From: Planctomycetales bacterium
Lineage (GTDB): Bacteria > Planctomycetota > Planctomycetia > Pirellulales > Thermoguttaceae
Assembly (NCBI GenBank): GCA_007119795.1
Contig: SKOZ01000048.1
Span: 18,318 to 82,317, forward strand
DNA length: 64,000 nucleotides
Direction: 5' to 3'
Numbering within the stretch: position 1 is the stretch's first letter; each line of letters starts with the position of its first letter. This document shows positions 37,804-47,701 of the stretch, in pieces. Below the pieces are notes generated by a model. It was not told where the DNA came from, made no database searches, and saw only the letters and a list, made by a program, of their open reading frames with translations. Both the position numbers and the translations under genes were made by a program.

Positions 37804-40563
37804 GTGATCGCACGCAAGGCTCTCGTCGCCGCAGCTTTCTTGGGCCTGTTCCTCTGGGTCTTCGCCGAGGCCCTGCCTGCGTCGGCGGCCTTCGCCTTCC
37901 GCGACGCCGCCCACTTCTACTTCCCGCTCTACGAGTACGTGCAAGAGGAATGGGCCGCGGGTCGCGTCCCCCTCTGGAACCCCTTCGAGGACCTGGGAAT
38001 GCCGCTGGCCGGGAACGCGGCGGCGGCCGTCTTCTACCCGGGAAGGCTGATCTTCCTCCTGCCCCTTCCCTACGCGACCTCGTTCAAGCTCTACATCTTC
38101 GCGCATCTGTTCCTGGCCGCTGCCGGGACCTACTTCCTAGCGCGGCGGTGGCGGTTCTCCGTCGAGGCAGCCGCCATGGCCGCCCTCTCCTACGCCTTCT
38201 CCGGCAACGTCCTCATTCAGTACAGCAACGTCGTCTTTCTGGTGGGGGCCGCCTGGCTGCCGCTGGCGGTGTGGACCGCCGAAGGGGCGCTTCGCCGCCG
38301 CCGCCTCGCCGCAGCCGGGGGCCTCGGCGCCGTACTGGCGATGATGACCCTCGGCGGCGACCCCCAAGCGGCTTACCACGCCGGGCTCCTCGCCGTGCTG
38401 TACGGCCTGGTCCTCCGGCAGACGGCCCGGAGACGGGGTGCCGCGGTCGGCTCCCCTGCCGGCACGGCAGCGGGTCCCGGAGCGAGTTCCACAGGCCGGG
38501 CATTCCTGTCCGGGACGCATCGGCCCGGTTCGCCTGCCTGTAGCGCCCAGGAGGAAGCCGAAGATGGAAAGGTGGTTTGGTGGCTCTCCCCGGCGGTCGC
38601 GCCGTGGCAACGGCTCGCCCGCCTGAAGCGGCGACGATTCGTCCTCCTGGCCGGGGCGGTCTCGACCGCCTTCCTGCTGGCCGCCGTGCAGTTGCTCCCC
38701 TCGATGACCTTCCACCGCCGGAGCGATCGCGCTGCCTCGGCCACGGCCCGGAGCATCTACGAGATCCCCCGCCACCTCGGCCGCGCCGATGCCCGCGACC
38801 GGATCGCCGACGGTCTGCTCTGCCGCCGGCTCCCGCCGGGGAGCCACCACGCGCACGTGTACCTCTTCAGCGTCGGCCCCTGGCGGCTCGTGGAGTTCTT
38901 CTGGCCCAACGTCGCCGGCCGCCAGTTTCCCCTGCACCGCCGCTGGCTCGACGTCCTCCCCGCGGAGGGGCGCCTCTGGACGCCCTCGCTCTACATGGGG
39001 CTCCTCCCCGTGGTACTCGCCCTGTCCGCGTGGCGCCTGCGCGGGGGCCAGCGCCGCCAGGTCTGGATGAGCTGGACGGTTCTTCTCTTTGTCCTGGGGA
39101 GCTTCGGCGGCTTCGGACTCGGGTGGCTGGCGGCCGAAGTCCGTTCCTCCCTGGCAGGCCCCGCCGCGGCCCCTGGCGGGGTCGGCCATCCCGTCGGCGG
39201 CGTCTACTGGCTGATGACGGTCTTTCTGCCGGGCTACATCCAGTTCCGCTTCCCCGCCAAGCTGCTCGTCGTGGCCGCGCTGGGGCTGAGTCTCTTGGCG
39301 GGGTTCGGCTGGGAGGCATTGGTCCGCGGCCGCGGCGGAGGGGTGCACCGCTGGCTCGCGGCGTTTGCCCTGGTCAGTGGAACGACGGCCCTCCTGGTAT
39401 CGCTTGCCGCTCCCGCGCTGGACCGTCTGTTTGCGCAGGTTCCGGCAAACGTTGTCTTTGGGCCGCTCGAACGTGGAGGAGCCATGGCCGATCTCTTCGG
39501 CGCCTTCGCGCAGTCGGCGCTCGTCGGGGGGTTGGCTGCGGGGCTGTGCGTCCCTTCCGTGGCGCCGCGGCGCTGGGCGGCTGCGGCGGCCGTGCTGCTG
39601 GTCGCCGTCGACTTGGGCATCGCCAACCGCTGGATGGTAGCCACGGCGGCAGTCGAAACGTGGCAGCGCCGTTCCCGGGCCGCCGAGGCCATCGCCGCCG
39701 ACCCGGCGGCGGCCGCAGAGCCCGCCCCTGTCCGGGTCCACCGCCGGGGCCTCTGGGTGCCGCAGTCCTGGCGCAGGGAAGGTTCCCCGCAGCGATTCGC
39801 CGAGTCGATTCGCTGGGAGCGCGACACGCTCTGGCCGAAGTACAACCTCCCCTGGCGGATCGCTGCTGCCGAGGTGCACGGCACGATGAGGGCGTTCGAT
39901 TACGAGGTCTTCCTGGCCGCCGCGGTGAGCGGGGGCCGCTGGGAGGCGACGGGGGCGGAATACCTTGTGCTGCCGCCGCGGCCGCCGCCGCCGCGCACCC
40001 GAGCCGTCGAGGCTTTCGACGCCGCCGATGCCGGGCTCTTCAGGCTCGTCGAGCCGCTCCCGCGGGCATGGATCGCCGACCACGTGGTGCGGCTGGACCC
40101 CGCCGACGACCCCGACGCCCTGCGTGCGCGGACCGCTGAGGTTCTCGCGCCGGCCGGCCGTCCCCGCGATCTGCGGCGATCCGCCGTCGTCGAGGCGGAT
40201 CCTCACGACTTCCCCGTCGATGAGACCACGCGCCATGCGGTAGCCGGGGAATCGTGCCGCGTGGTCGTCTACGAGCCGCAGTGCGTCGAGATCGAGGCCC
40301 ACCTCGCGGCCCCGGGGCTGGTCGTTCTTGCCGACCAGTATTTTCCCGGCTGGGAGCTTTGGGTCCACAGCGAAGGGGAGCCGCCGCGGCAGGAGCCCAT
40401 CCTCCGCACCCACCGGGTGATGCGGGGCGCCTGGCTCGGCCCCGGCCGCCACCGCCTCGTCTACCAGTACCGTCCCCGCCCCCTCCGCCTCGGCGCCGCC
40501 GTCAGCGGGCTTGCCTGGCTGGCGGTCTTCTGCGCGACAGCTCTCCTTCGCCGTTGGCGTTGA
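37804..40563 (+). CDS. YfhO-family membrane protein (GT-C-like)
   Basis: 919 residues from GTG 37804. The N-terminal half has about ten to twelve helices; the motif GRVPLWNPFEDLGMPLAGN and FRDAAHFYFP are typical of YfhO proteins, thought to be GT-C-fold enzymes acting on polyprenol-linked sugars. The C-terminal third is soluble, ending in a beta domain (DQYFPGWELWV) and a final helix. A Gly/Ala/Arg-rich insert lies at about 205-255. It abuts the DUF4132 remnant, so its promoter may lie inside that pseudogene. Substrate unknown. Confidence 0.85.
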   Translation: MIARKALVAAAFLGLFLWVFAEALPASAAFAFRDAAHFYFPLYEYVQEEWAAGRVPLWNPFEDLGMPLAGNAAAAVFYPGRLIFLLPLPYATSFKLYIFAHLFLAAAGTYFLARRWRFSVEAAAMAALSYAFSGNVLIQYSNVVFLVGAAWLPLAVWTAEGALRRRRLAAAGGLGAVLAMMTLGGDPQAAYHAGLLAVLYGLVLRQTARRRGAAVGSPAGTAAGPGASSTGRAFLSGTHRPGSPACSAQEEAEDGKVVWWLSPAVAPWQRLARLKRRRFVLLAGAVSTAFLLAAVQLLPSMTFHRRSDRAASATARSIYEIPRHLGRADARDRIADGLLCRRLPPGSHHAHVYLFSVGPWRLVEFFWPNVAGRQFPLHRRWLDVLPAEGRLWTPSLYMGLLPVVLALSAWRLRGGQRRQVWMSWTVLLFVLGSFGGFGLGWLAAEVRSSLAGPAAAPGGVGHPVGGVYWLMTVFLPGYIQFRFPAKLLVVAALGLSLLAGFGWEALVRGRGGGVHRWLAAFALVSGTTALLVSLAAPALDRLFAQVPANVVFGPLERGGAMADLFGAFAQSALVGGLAAGLCVPSVAPRRWAAAAAVLLVAVDLGIANRWMVATAAVETWQRRSRAAEAIAADPAAAAEPAPVRVHRRGLWVPQSWRREGSPQRFAESIRWERDTLWPKYNLPWRIAAAEVHGTMRAFDYEVFLAAAVSGGRWEATGAEYLVLPPRPPPPRTRAVEAFDAADAGLFRLVEPLPRAWIADHVVRLDPADDPDALRARTAEVLAPAGRPRDLRRSAVVEADPHDFPVDETTRHAVAGESCRVVVYEPQCVEIEAHLAAPGLVVLADQYFPGWELWVHSEGEPPRQEPILRTHRVMRGAWLGPGRHRLVYQYRPRPLRLGAAVSGLAWLAVFCATALLRRWR

Positions 40564-40892
40564 GGCGACCCCCGCCCCGGTCGGCTCGTCCGATCGGCGC
40601 CTGGCCGATCCCTGTTGCGTCCATGAGGTTTGTGCGGATTGCGCCGCGCCGCGGCAGCAGCGGCCTGCCGGATGCACGACGGGACACTCCATCGAGCCAA
40701 AGCAGGACCTAGGCTTAGGTTGAAGCTCGCCCTCGTCGGGGCGGATACTGTCCTCTCGCGGCGGAAGGGTCCCCGGCCGAACAGCCTGTCCGAACGTCGA
40801 CGGGTCGGCCGTCGGTGGTTGCCGATCCTTCCCCGGCCGGCCAGTTCGGGGAAGCGGCTCATGGCAGCAGGGTGCTGCGCAGTTGGAGACAG

Positions 40893-41029
40893 TACGCCGC
40901 ACAGGCCTCTGAGCGGTGCCGCGCTGGTGTGGACGGACCGCTGGAGAGACCGGTCGATGGGCTGCTGCCGCTCCCTCGCCAGGTCCAGCTCGACCATGCA
41001 CGGCACAGGGCCTGTGCCGCGTACCAAGG
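40893..41029 (+). repeat. 137-bp dispersed element, copy 1
   Basis: Starts TACGCCGCACAGGCCT and ends with GCCTGTGCCGCGTA before CCAAGG, so the ends are imperfect inverted repeats. Inner hairpins sit at both ends (left CCGCACAG/CTGAGCGG with one mismatch; right CGGCACAG-GGC-CTGTGCCG). Two more copies lie at 62579-62839. It ends 42 bp before the start of the signalling operon. The rest of the gap 40564-41071 has nothing recognised. Confidence 0.8.
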
Positions 41030-41071
41030 ACAGTTCGACTCCGGAACGTTTACCCGCGGGGGTATCCATCC

Positions 41072-41962
41072 ATGACGCCACTACCGGCCACGGCCAAGGG
41101 ACTTCCACCGCCTCTGGAGCGGATGGTCCGCCGCATCGACGAGATTTCCACCCTGCCGCAGATCGCCCTCAAGGTGATGGAGATCGCCAACGATCCCGAT
41201 TCGGGCGCCGCCGACCTCAAGGAGGTCATGGAAGCCGACGCCGCCTTGAGCGCACGCGTGCTCCGCAACGTCAACTCCTCGGCCTACGCGGTTCGCACGC
41301 GGATCACCAACCTCCAGCAGGCCATCGCCTACCTGGGACTCAAGCAGATACGCAACCTGGCGATGACGGCCAGCGTGAGCGAGCTCTTCAAGCGGGACGA
41401 GCAGATCGGCAACTACCGCCGCCTCGGCCTGTGGCGGCACCTCGTCTCGGTGGGCATCTGCGCCCGGCTCATCGGCCTGCGGCGGAAGCTCCCCACCTTT
41501 GAAGACGCCTTCCTCGCCGGGCTATTGCACGATATCGGCATCATCCTCGAGGACCAGCACGCCCACGAGAAGTTCTGCACCGTCATCGCCTCGCTGGAGC
41601 CCGACGTTCCGCTGGCGACCATCGAACGCCGCGTCCTGGGGTACGACCACACGACGCTCGCCGAAGCGGTGGCGGCCAACTGGGGTTTCCCCTCCGCGGT
41701 CCGCGAGGCGATCCGCCACCACCACAACTCGGCCGCCTATCGGGGGCCCGATATCGACATCGTCCGCTGCGTCGAGGTCGCGAATCTCATCTGCACGCTC
41801 AAGGGGATGAGCTCGGTGGGCGCCAAGCTGGTCCAGGTCTCCTTGCCCGCCTTGCAGGGACTGGCCATTACCAAGGAGGACATTCAGGTCCTGGCCGAGG
41901 ACCTCGACCAGGAGATCGCCGCCAACGAAAGCCTCTTTCAGGTGGGAACCGAAAGGGGGTAG
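41072..41962 (+). CDS. HDOD-domain signalling protein
   Basis: 296 residues from ATG 41072. An HDOD domain fills about 20-225: STLPQIALKVMEIANDPDSG opening, NSSAYAVRTRITNLQQAI, and HDIGIILEDQ. HDOD proteins are thought to bind partners or ligands rather than hydrolyse them. It heads the seven-gene operon; the next gene starts 9 bp after its stop. No signal peptide. Confidence 0.92.
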   Translation: MTPLPATAKGLPPPLERMVRRIDEISTLPQIALKVMEIANDPDSGAADLKEVMEADAALSARVLRNVNSSAYAVRTRITNLQQAIAYLGLKQIRNLAMTASVSELFKRDEQIGNYRRLGLWRHLVSVGICARLIGLRRKLPTFEDAFLAGLLHDIGIILEDQHAHEKFCTVIASLEPDVPLATIERRVLGYDHTTLAEAVAANWGFPSAVREAIRHHHNSAAYRGPDIDIVRCVEVANLICTLKGMSSVGAKLVQVSLPALQGLAITKEDIQVLAEDLDQEIAANESLFQVGTERG

Positions 41963-41970
41963 CCAAGGCC

Positions 41971-44133
41971 ATGGACAGCATTCTGGAAAGCATCCCCGAT
42001 CTCCTGGACGTGGTCGACGAGGCGGTCCCAGGGACTCGAGCGCTGGCCCGCCCCGGCCGGCCGGCCTGGATGCTCCTTGCCGACGCCCAGGGCCGCCTGT
42101 TGAGCCTCGAGGAATTCCACCTCGCGGTGGATCGCGAGGCAGCGACCCGCCTGGCCGCCGACCTGCCCGCCCGGCTGAAGGGGACGAGCACGTGGAGAGC
42201 GCCGGCACCGAAAGCATTGGGGAGCGGCCGGATTGTGGCGGCGCGGCTCAAGGGGTTGGCGGACGAGCGCCTTCTCGCCTGTGGCTTCACCGACCCCATC
42301 CCCGAGGGGCACGGTCGCGACGTCCTGCTCGCCGCCGTGGCAGAAGGGATCGTCAAGCGGGGGCGCGACGAAGCCACGCTGCGGACACGCATCGACCACC
42401 TCCTCGCCGAGCACGAGACGCTTCGCGCCAGCCACTCCCTGGCCATCGCCGCGGTCATCGAGGAGCGCGAGGGGCGGATCCGCGCCGAGCAGGAGCACGC
42501 CAGCCAGCTCCGCGCCCTGATGATGGCCGCCGCCGACGGCATCGTCACCGTGGACGAGACGGGGCGGATCGAATCCTTCAACGCCACCGCCGCCGAGATA
42601 TTCGGTTACGGTCCCTCCGAGATGATCGGCCGCAGCATCTCGATCCTCATGCCCGTCCCCTACCATCTCTGGTGGCACGACGGAGGCGGCACGGGAATCG
42701 CTGACGGCGATGCGCGGAGAACGACGCTGCGGCGCGAGGTGCCGGGGTGCCGAAAGGACGGCTCCATGTTCCCCATGGACGTCTCGGTGAGCGAGGTCTC
42801 CCTCGGCTCCCGCCGCCTCTTCATCGGCATCTTCCGCGACATCACCGAGCGGAAGCAGGCCGAGGAGGAGCTGCGGCGGCTTCACATGCAGAACGAGATG
42901 ATTCTCAATTCGGCGGGCGAGGGGATCATGGGGGTCGACCGGCAAGGCACCATGATCTTCGTGAACCCCGCCGCCGCCCGCATGCTCGGCTGGGACGTGG
43001 CCGCCCTGGTGGGCCGGTCCATGCACGAGACCGTCCACCAGACCCTTTGCGACGGCTCGGCGAGCCCGCCCGGCGAGTGCCCGGTCTGCCGCACCCTCGA
43101 AGGCGACGGCCGCTCGACCAGCGGCGACGAAGTATTCTGGCGCCAGGACGGCACCAGCTTCCCCGTGGAATACACGGGGAAGCCCATTCACGAGGGAGGG
43201 CAGCTCGTCGGCGCGGTGATCACCTTCCGCGACATCACCGAGAAACGGACGCTCGAGACCCAGCTCCGCCAGGCCCAGAAGCTGGAGTCGATCGGCCAGC
43301 TTGCCGCGGGGATCGCGCACGAGATCAACACGCCCACGCAGTACATCGGCGACAACGTCCGCTTCCTGGACGACGCCTTCCGCGACCTGATCCACGTCCT
43401 CTCGGCGTGCCGGGCGCTCCGCGAGGGGGAAGCCCGCGGGCCCGAGGGGCCGGCGCCGGCGTGCCGTTCTCCGGAAGGGCTTGCCCGAGTCTTCGCCGCC
43501 ATGGACGAGGCCGACCTGGAGTACCTCGTCGAGGAGATTCCCGCGGCCATCGCCCAGTCGCTCGACGGCGTGCGGCGCGTTTCCAAGATCGTCCTCAGCA
43601 TGAAGGAGTTCTCCCACCCGGGCGGTCACGAGATGCAGGCCGTAGACCTCAACAAGGCCCTGGAGAGCACGCTCACCGTCTCCCGGAACGAATGGAAATA
43701 CGTTGCCGAGGTGGCCACCGACCTCGCCCCCGATCTCCCCCTGGTGACTTGCATCCCCGGCGACTGCAACCAGGTGTTCCTGAACCTGATCGTCAACGCC
43801 GCCCACGCCATTGCCGAAAAGAGCCAGCGGGGCGAGGGGGAGATGGGGAGAATCACCGTCGCCACGCGCCGCGAGAACGATGGGGTGATCGTCTCGGTGG
43901 CCGACACGGGAGCGGGGATCCCCTGGGCGGTCCGCTCGCGCATCTTCGATCCCTTCTTCACCACCAAGTCCGTGGGCCGGGGTACGGGGCAGGGGCTGGC
44001 CATCGCCCACACGATCATCACCGAGCGTCACGGGGGGGCCATCGGCTTCGAGAGCGAGCTCGGCCGCGGTACGACCTTCACGGTGCGGCTCCCCATCCAT
44101 CCGAACCCTGCGCCCCGCGCCACCCGGGAGTAG
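41971..44133 (+). CDS. PAS-PAS hybrid-type sensor histidine kinase
   Basis: 720 residues. Residues 1-180 are an N-terminal module with a coiled coil; PAS1 about 180-295 (ends DITERKQAEEE), PAS2 about 303-425 with a CPVCRT insert (residues 370-374), then a HisKA-type H-box with H450 in GIAHEINTPTQYIGDN, an unusually long dimerisation helix region, and an HATPase_c domain (N-box NLIVNAAHAI, G boxes DTGAGIP and GTGQGLA). No membrane helix, so cytosolic. The partner receivers are the neighbouring genes. Confidence 0.95.
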   Translation: MDSILESIPDLLDVVDEAVPGTRALARPGRPAWMLLADAQGRLLSLEEFHLAVDREAATRLAADLPARLKGTSTWRAPAPKALGSGRIVAARLKGLADERLLACGFTDPIPEGHGRDVLLAAVAEGIVKRGRDEATLRTRIDHLLAEHETLRASHSLAIAAVIEEREGRIRAEQEHASQLRALMMAAADGIVTVDETGRIESFNATAAEIFGYGPSEMIGRSISILMPVPYHLWWHDGGGTGIADGDARRTTLRREVPGCRKDGSMFPMDVSVSEVSLGSRRLFIGIFRDITERKQAEEELRRLHMQNEMILNSAGEGIMGVDRQGTMIFVNPAAARMLGWDVAALVGRSMHETVHQTLCDGSASPPGECPVCRTLEGDGRSTSGDEVFWRQDGTSFPVEYTGKPIHEGGQLVGAVITFRDITEKRTLETQLRQAQKLESIGQLAAGIAHEINTPTQYIGDNVRFLDDAFRDLIHVLSACRALREGEARGPEGPAPACRSPEGLARVFAAMDEADLEYLVEEIPAAIAQSLDGVRRVSKIVLSMKEFSHPGGHEMQAVDLNKALESTLTVSRNEWKYVAEVATDLAPDLPLVTCIPGDCNQVFLNLIVNAAHAIAEKSQRGEGEMGRITVATRRENDGVIVSVADTGAGIPWAVRSRIFDPFFTTKSVGRGTGQGLAIAHTIITERHGGAIGFESELGRGTTFTVRLPIHPNPAPRATRE

Positions 44134-44139
44134 ACCCGC

Positions 44140-45276
44140 ATGAAGAAACACGTTCTCTTCGTCGACGACGAGCCGGCCGTCCTCCAGGCCCTCCAGCGCG
44201 TGATGCGCAGCCACCGGCACGAGTGGGAGATGGAGTTCTTCGTCGATCCCGCCGCCGCCTGGGAACGGGTCCGCCGGCAGGTCCCCGACGCCCTGGTCAC
44301 CGACGTGAGGATGCCGGGCATGACGGGCCTGGAGCTGCTCGAGGCGATCCGCAGCTACGAGCCGACCTGCACTCTCCCCGTGGTGATGCTCACCGGGCTG
44401 GGCGACCGCGACCTCAAGCGCCGGGCCCTCGAACTCGGCGCCGCCGACCTGATCCGCAAGCCCGCCGACGTGCAGCAGCTCGTCGCCCGGCTGCACAACA
44501 TGCTCCGCTTCAAGTCGCAGCAGGACGAGCTGCGGGCCTACAACGATCTGCTCCGCAGGAGGATCCACGAGCAGTCGTCGGCGCTGGCCCACGGGCGGCT
44601 CAACCTCGTCTGCCGCCTGGCCAAGGTGGCCGAACACCGCGATGAAGAGACCGGCAACCACGTCGTGCGTGTCGGCTGCTACAGCCGCGCCCTGGCCCGC
44701 GAGCTGGGCATGGACACCGAGTACCAGCAGACGATCCTGGTGGCGGCGCCGCTGCACGACATCGGCAAGATCGGCATTCCCGACAGCATCCTCCTCAAAC
44801 GCGGGCCCCTCAGTCCCGGGGAGTGGGCGGTGATGCAGCGGCACTGCGTGATCGGCGAACGGCTCCTCCGCGAGCGCCCCAAGGCGATTGCCCCCCTCTT
44901 GGAGTGTTTCTTCGCCGGCGACGAAGACCTCGGCGGTGACCCGACGATCGAGATGTCGGCCACCGTCGCCTTGACGCACCACGAGAAGTGGGACGGCTCC
45001 GGCTATCCGCTGGGCGTCGCCGGCGCGGATATCCCCTTCGAGTCGAGGATCGTCGCCGTCTGCGACGTCTTCGACGCCCTCCGGTCCGACCGCCCCTACA
45101 AGCGCGCCGTAGGCGAGGAGGAGGCGCTGGCGATCATCGCCGAGGGTTCCGGATCGCACTTCGACCCCGAGATGGTGTCGGCCTTCATGGCCGTGCTCCC
45201 CGAGATCCGCCGCATCGCCGCCCGCTTCCACGACGCGGCACCGGCTCTGGTCGAGACGGGAGGTGACGTCCCGTGA
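44140..45276 (+). CDS. Response regulator with HD-GYP domain
   Basis: 378 residues. The receiver has phosphoacceptor D55 (TDVRMPG). The HD-GYP domain has the complete set: the HD pair in LHDIGKIGIPD, TGNHVVR, HHEKWDGSGYP (GYP) and the downstream FDALRSDRPYK. HD-GYP domains hydrolyse cyclic di-GMP. It begins 6 bp after the kinase gene, which probably phosphorylates it. Confidence 0.95.
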   Translation: MKKHVLFVDDEPAVLQALQRVMRSHRHEWEMEFFVDPAAAWERVRRQVPDALVTDVRMPGMTGLELLEAIRSYEPTCTLPVVMLTGLGDRDLKRRALELGAADLIRKPADVQQLVARLHNMLRFKSQQDELRAYNDLLRRRIHEQSSALAHGRLNLVCRLAKVAEHRDEETGNHVVRVGCYSRALARELGMDTEYQQTILVAAPLHDIGKIGIPDSILLKRGPLSPGEWAVMQRHCVIGERLLRERPKAIAPLLECFFAGDEDLGGDPTIEMSATVALTHHEKWDGSGYPLGVAGADIPFESRIVAVCDVFDALRSDRPYKRAVGEEEALAIIAEGSGSHFDPEMVSAFMAVLPEIRRIAARFHDAAPALVETGGDVP

Positions 45277-46505
45277 ACCGCATCCTCTTCGTCGACGACG
45301 AGCCGAAGATCCTCGACGGCCTGCGGCGGATGCTCCGCGTGCTCCGCCGGGAGTGGCAGATGGAGTTTGCCCTGAGCGGGCCGGAGGCGCTGGAGCGCCT
45401 CGCCGCGGCCCCCTTCGACGTGGTCGTCACCGACATGCGGATGCCGGGGATGGACGGGGCGGAGCTGCTCGGAGAGGTGATGCGCCGCCATCCGGCGATG
45501 GTGCGGATCGTCCTTTCCGGGCAGTGCGACCACGCCACCGTGCTCAAGACCGTGGGGCCCGCGCACCAGTTCCTCACCAAGCCCTGCGACTCGGAGAGCC
45601 TGAAGGCCGCCGTGGCCCAGGCCTGCCGCCTCCGCGACCAGCTCGCCGACGACCGGCACAAGCGGCTCGTTTCGCGGATTGCGGCCGTCCCCAGCCTCCC
45701 CGCACACTACGACGCGCTGATGGCCGAATTGGGCGCGGATCCCGCCGACGCCGACCGCGTCCGCAGGACGATCGCCGCCGACGTGGGCATGACCGCCAAG
45801 ATGATGCAGGTCGTCAGCAGCGGCTTCTTCGGCTCGCCGCAGCGGGTCGCCGACCCCCTGCGGGCGGCCAGCCTCTTCGATCTCGAAACGATCAAGGCCC
45901 TCGCCACGACGGCCGCCGTCTTCGCACCCTCGGCCGGCAACGCCGAACAGCAGCGTCGCGTCGCCCGGCTGACCGAGCACAGCCTGGCCGTGGCCCGGGC
46001 CGCCCGCGGCCTGGCCCGCGCAGAGACCGGCGACGTCCAACTCGCCGACGACGCCTACCTGGCGGGCTTCCTCCACGACGTGGGCATCCTCGTGCTCGCC
46101 GAGCACGCCCCGGACGAATACCCTTCCATCTTGGCCGAAGCGCGCCGCCGCCGGATCACCCTCTGGGAGTCGGAGGAGGACCGCCTGGCCACGCATCACG
46201 GCGCCGTGGGCGGATACCTCATGGCCCTTTGGGGACTCCCCGACCCGCTCGTCCAAGCCATCGCCCATCACCACCATCCCGGCCGGACCGGCGACGAGAG
46301 ATTCTCCCCCCTCACCGCGGTCCACGTGGCCAGCGTGGTCATCGAGGACGTCTTCGCCGATCTCTTCGGGGCGAGCACGCTTCTCGACGGCGCCTACCTG
46401 GAGCGGCTGGGCCTGGAATCGAGGTTCGAACACTGGAACGTCATCTGCCGCGAGGCGGCCGCCGCAGGCGACCGCCCGGTTCTGGTTCACGGAGTGGCAC
46501 CATGA
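45273..46505 (+). CDS. Response regulator with HDOD domain
   Basis: 410 residues from GTG 45273, overlapping the previous stop by 4 bp (GTGA). The receiver has D54 (TDMRMPG) and Lys in FLTKPCD. An HDOD domain follows (about 130-400; RIAAVPSLPAHYD, then GFLHDVGILVLAEH). Likely a non-catalytic output partner. Confidence 0.93.
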   Translation: MNRILFVDDEPKILDGLRRMLRVLRREWQMEFALSGPEALERLAAAPFDVVVTDMRMPGMDGAELLGEVMRRHPAMVRIVLSGQCDHATVLKTVGPAHQFLTKPCDSESLKAAVAQACRLRDQLADDRHKRLVSRIAAVPSLPAHYDALMAELGADPADADRVRRTIAADVGMTAKMMQVVSSGFFGSPQRVADPLRAASLFDLETIKALATTAAVFAPSAGNAEQQRRVARLTEHSLAVARAARGLARAETGDVQLADDAYLAGFLHDVGILVLAEHAPDEYPSILAEARRRRITLWESEEDRLATHHGAVGGYLMALWGLPDPLVQAIAHHHHPGRTGDERFSPLTAVHVASVVIEDVFADLFGASTLLDGAYLERLGLESRFEHWNVICREAAAAGDRPVLVHGVAP

Positions 46506-47701
46506 GCGAGCGAATCCTCTGCGTCGACGACGACCCCAACGTCCTGGCCGCCTACAAGCGGGCCTTGCACCGCCGCTTCCAGCTCGATACGGCCGAGGGG
46601 GGAGAAGAGGCCCTGGCCGCAGTGGCCGCGCAGGGGCCCTACGCGGTGGTCGTGGCCGACATGCGGATGCCGGAGATGAACGGCGTCGAGCTCCTCGCCC
46701 GCCTCCGCGCGCTGGCCCCGGACACGGTGCGGATGATGCTCACGGGCAACGCCGACCAGCAGACGGCCCTCGAGGCGGTCAACGAGGGGCACATCTTCCG
46801 CTTCCTCACCAAGCCCTGCCCCCCGGAGGTCTTCGCCCAGGCCCTCGAGGCGGGCATTCGGCAGTACCACCTGATCACCGCGGAGCGGGAACTCCTCTCC
46901 AAGACCCTCGCGGGCGCCGTCCGCGTGCTCACCGACGTCCTCACGCTGGTCAGTCCCGTGGCCTTCGGCCGCGCCACGCGGGTCCGCCGCATCGTGGCCG
47001 AGCTCTGCCGCGAGATGGGCATCGCCGACGCCTGGCGCGTGGAGATGGCCGCCATGCTCTCGCAGATCGGCTGCGTCGCCGTCCCCGAGAACATCATCGT
47101 CCGCGCCTACCGCGGCGAGGAGCTCAGCGGCACCGAACAGGAGGCCTTCTGCAGCTATCCCCGCGTAGGGCGCGACCTGCTCGCCGCCATCCCCCGCCTC
47201 GAACAGATCGCCGAGATCGTCGGCTACCAGGAGAAGCTCTTCAACGGCCGCGGCTTCCCGCCCGATTACCGCTCGGGCGAGCAGATCCCCGTGGGCAGCC
47301 GCGTCCTCAAGCTCGCCCTCGATTGGGATACGCTCATCAGCGGCGGCCTCTCGCCGGAGATGGCCTTAGCGGAGATCAACGACCGCGAGGGCCACTACGA
47401 TCCGCGGGTCCTCGAGGCCGTCACCGCCGTGCTCCAGGTCACCGAGATGCACGTCGTCCGCCGCGTCATGGTCAACGATTTGGTCGACGGCATGATCCTC
47501 GCCGAGGACGTCCGCTCCCTGCAGGAGACGCTGCTGTGCAGCAAGGGGCAGGAGGTCACCACCGCCATCCGCACCCGGCTGCGGAACTACGCCGTGAACA
47601 TCGGCATCCCCAAGCCGATCAAGGTCTTCGTGCCCATGAAGGTCGGCGCCGCCTATCCTCTCGACGGCTGCGAGTACGTGGAAGAAACCACAATCGAATG
47701 A
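46502..47701 (+). CDS. Response regulator with degenerate HD-GYP domain
   Basis: 399 residues from ATG 46502, overlapping the upstream stop in an ATGA. The receiver has D53 (ADMRMPE) and FLTKPCP. The second domain keeps the HD-GYP order, but the metal-binding residues are gone: SQIGCVAVPE stands where HDIGKIAIPD is expected, and QEKLFNGRGFP where HHE..DGSGYP is expected. A C-terminal extension (VNDLVDGMILAEDV and following) resembles the tail seen in such proteins. It should not hydrolyse cyclic di-GMP. Confidence 0.9.
   Translation: MSERILCVDDDPNVLAAYKRALHRRFQLDTAEGGEEALAAVAAQGPYAVVVADMRMPEMNGVELLARLRALAPDTVRMMLTGNADQQTALEAVNEGHIFRFLTKPCPPEVFAQALEAGIRQYHLITAERELLSKTLAGAVRVLTDVLTLVSPVAFGRATRVRRIVAELCREMGIADAWRVEMAAMLSQIGCVAVPENIIVRAYRGEELSGTEQEAFCSYPRVGRDLLAAIPRLEQIAEIVGYQEKLFNGRGFPPDYRSGEQIPVGSRVLKLALDWDTLISGGLSPEMALAEINDREGHYDPRVLEAVTAVLQVTEMHVVRRVMVNDLVDGMILAEDVRSLQETLLCSKGQEVTTAIRTRLRNYAVNIGIPKPIKVFVPMKVGAAYPLDGCEYVEETTIE

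Noticed and set aside
38137..41001. A long minus-strand frame through the YfhO gene that also reads through repeat copy 1, and a similar one through copies 2 and 3
   Set aside because: Openness of this frame in the repeats is expected from the GC bias; no protein similarity and no start site was seen.
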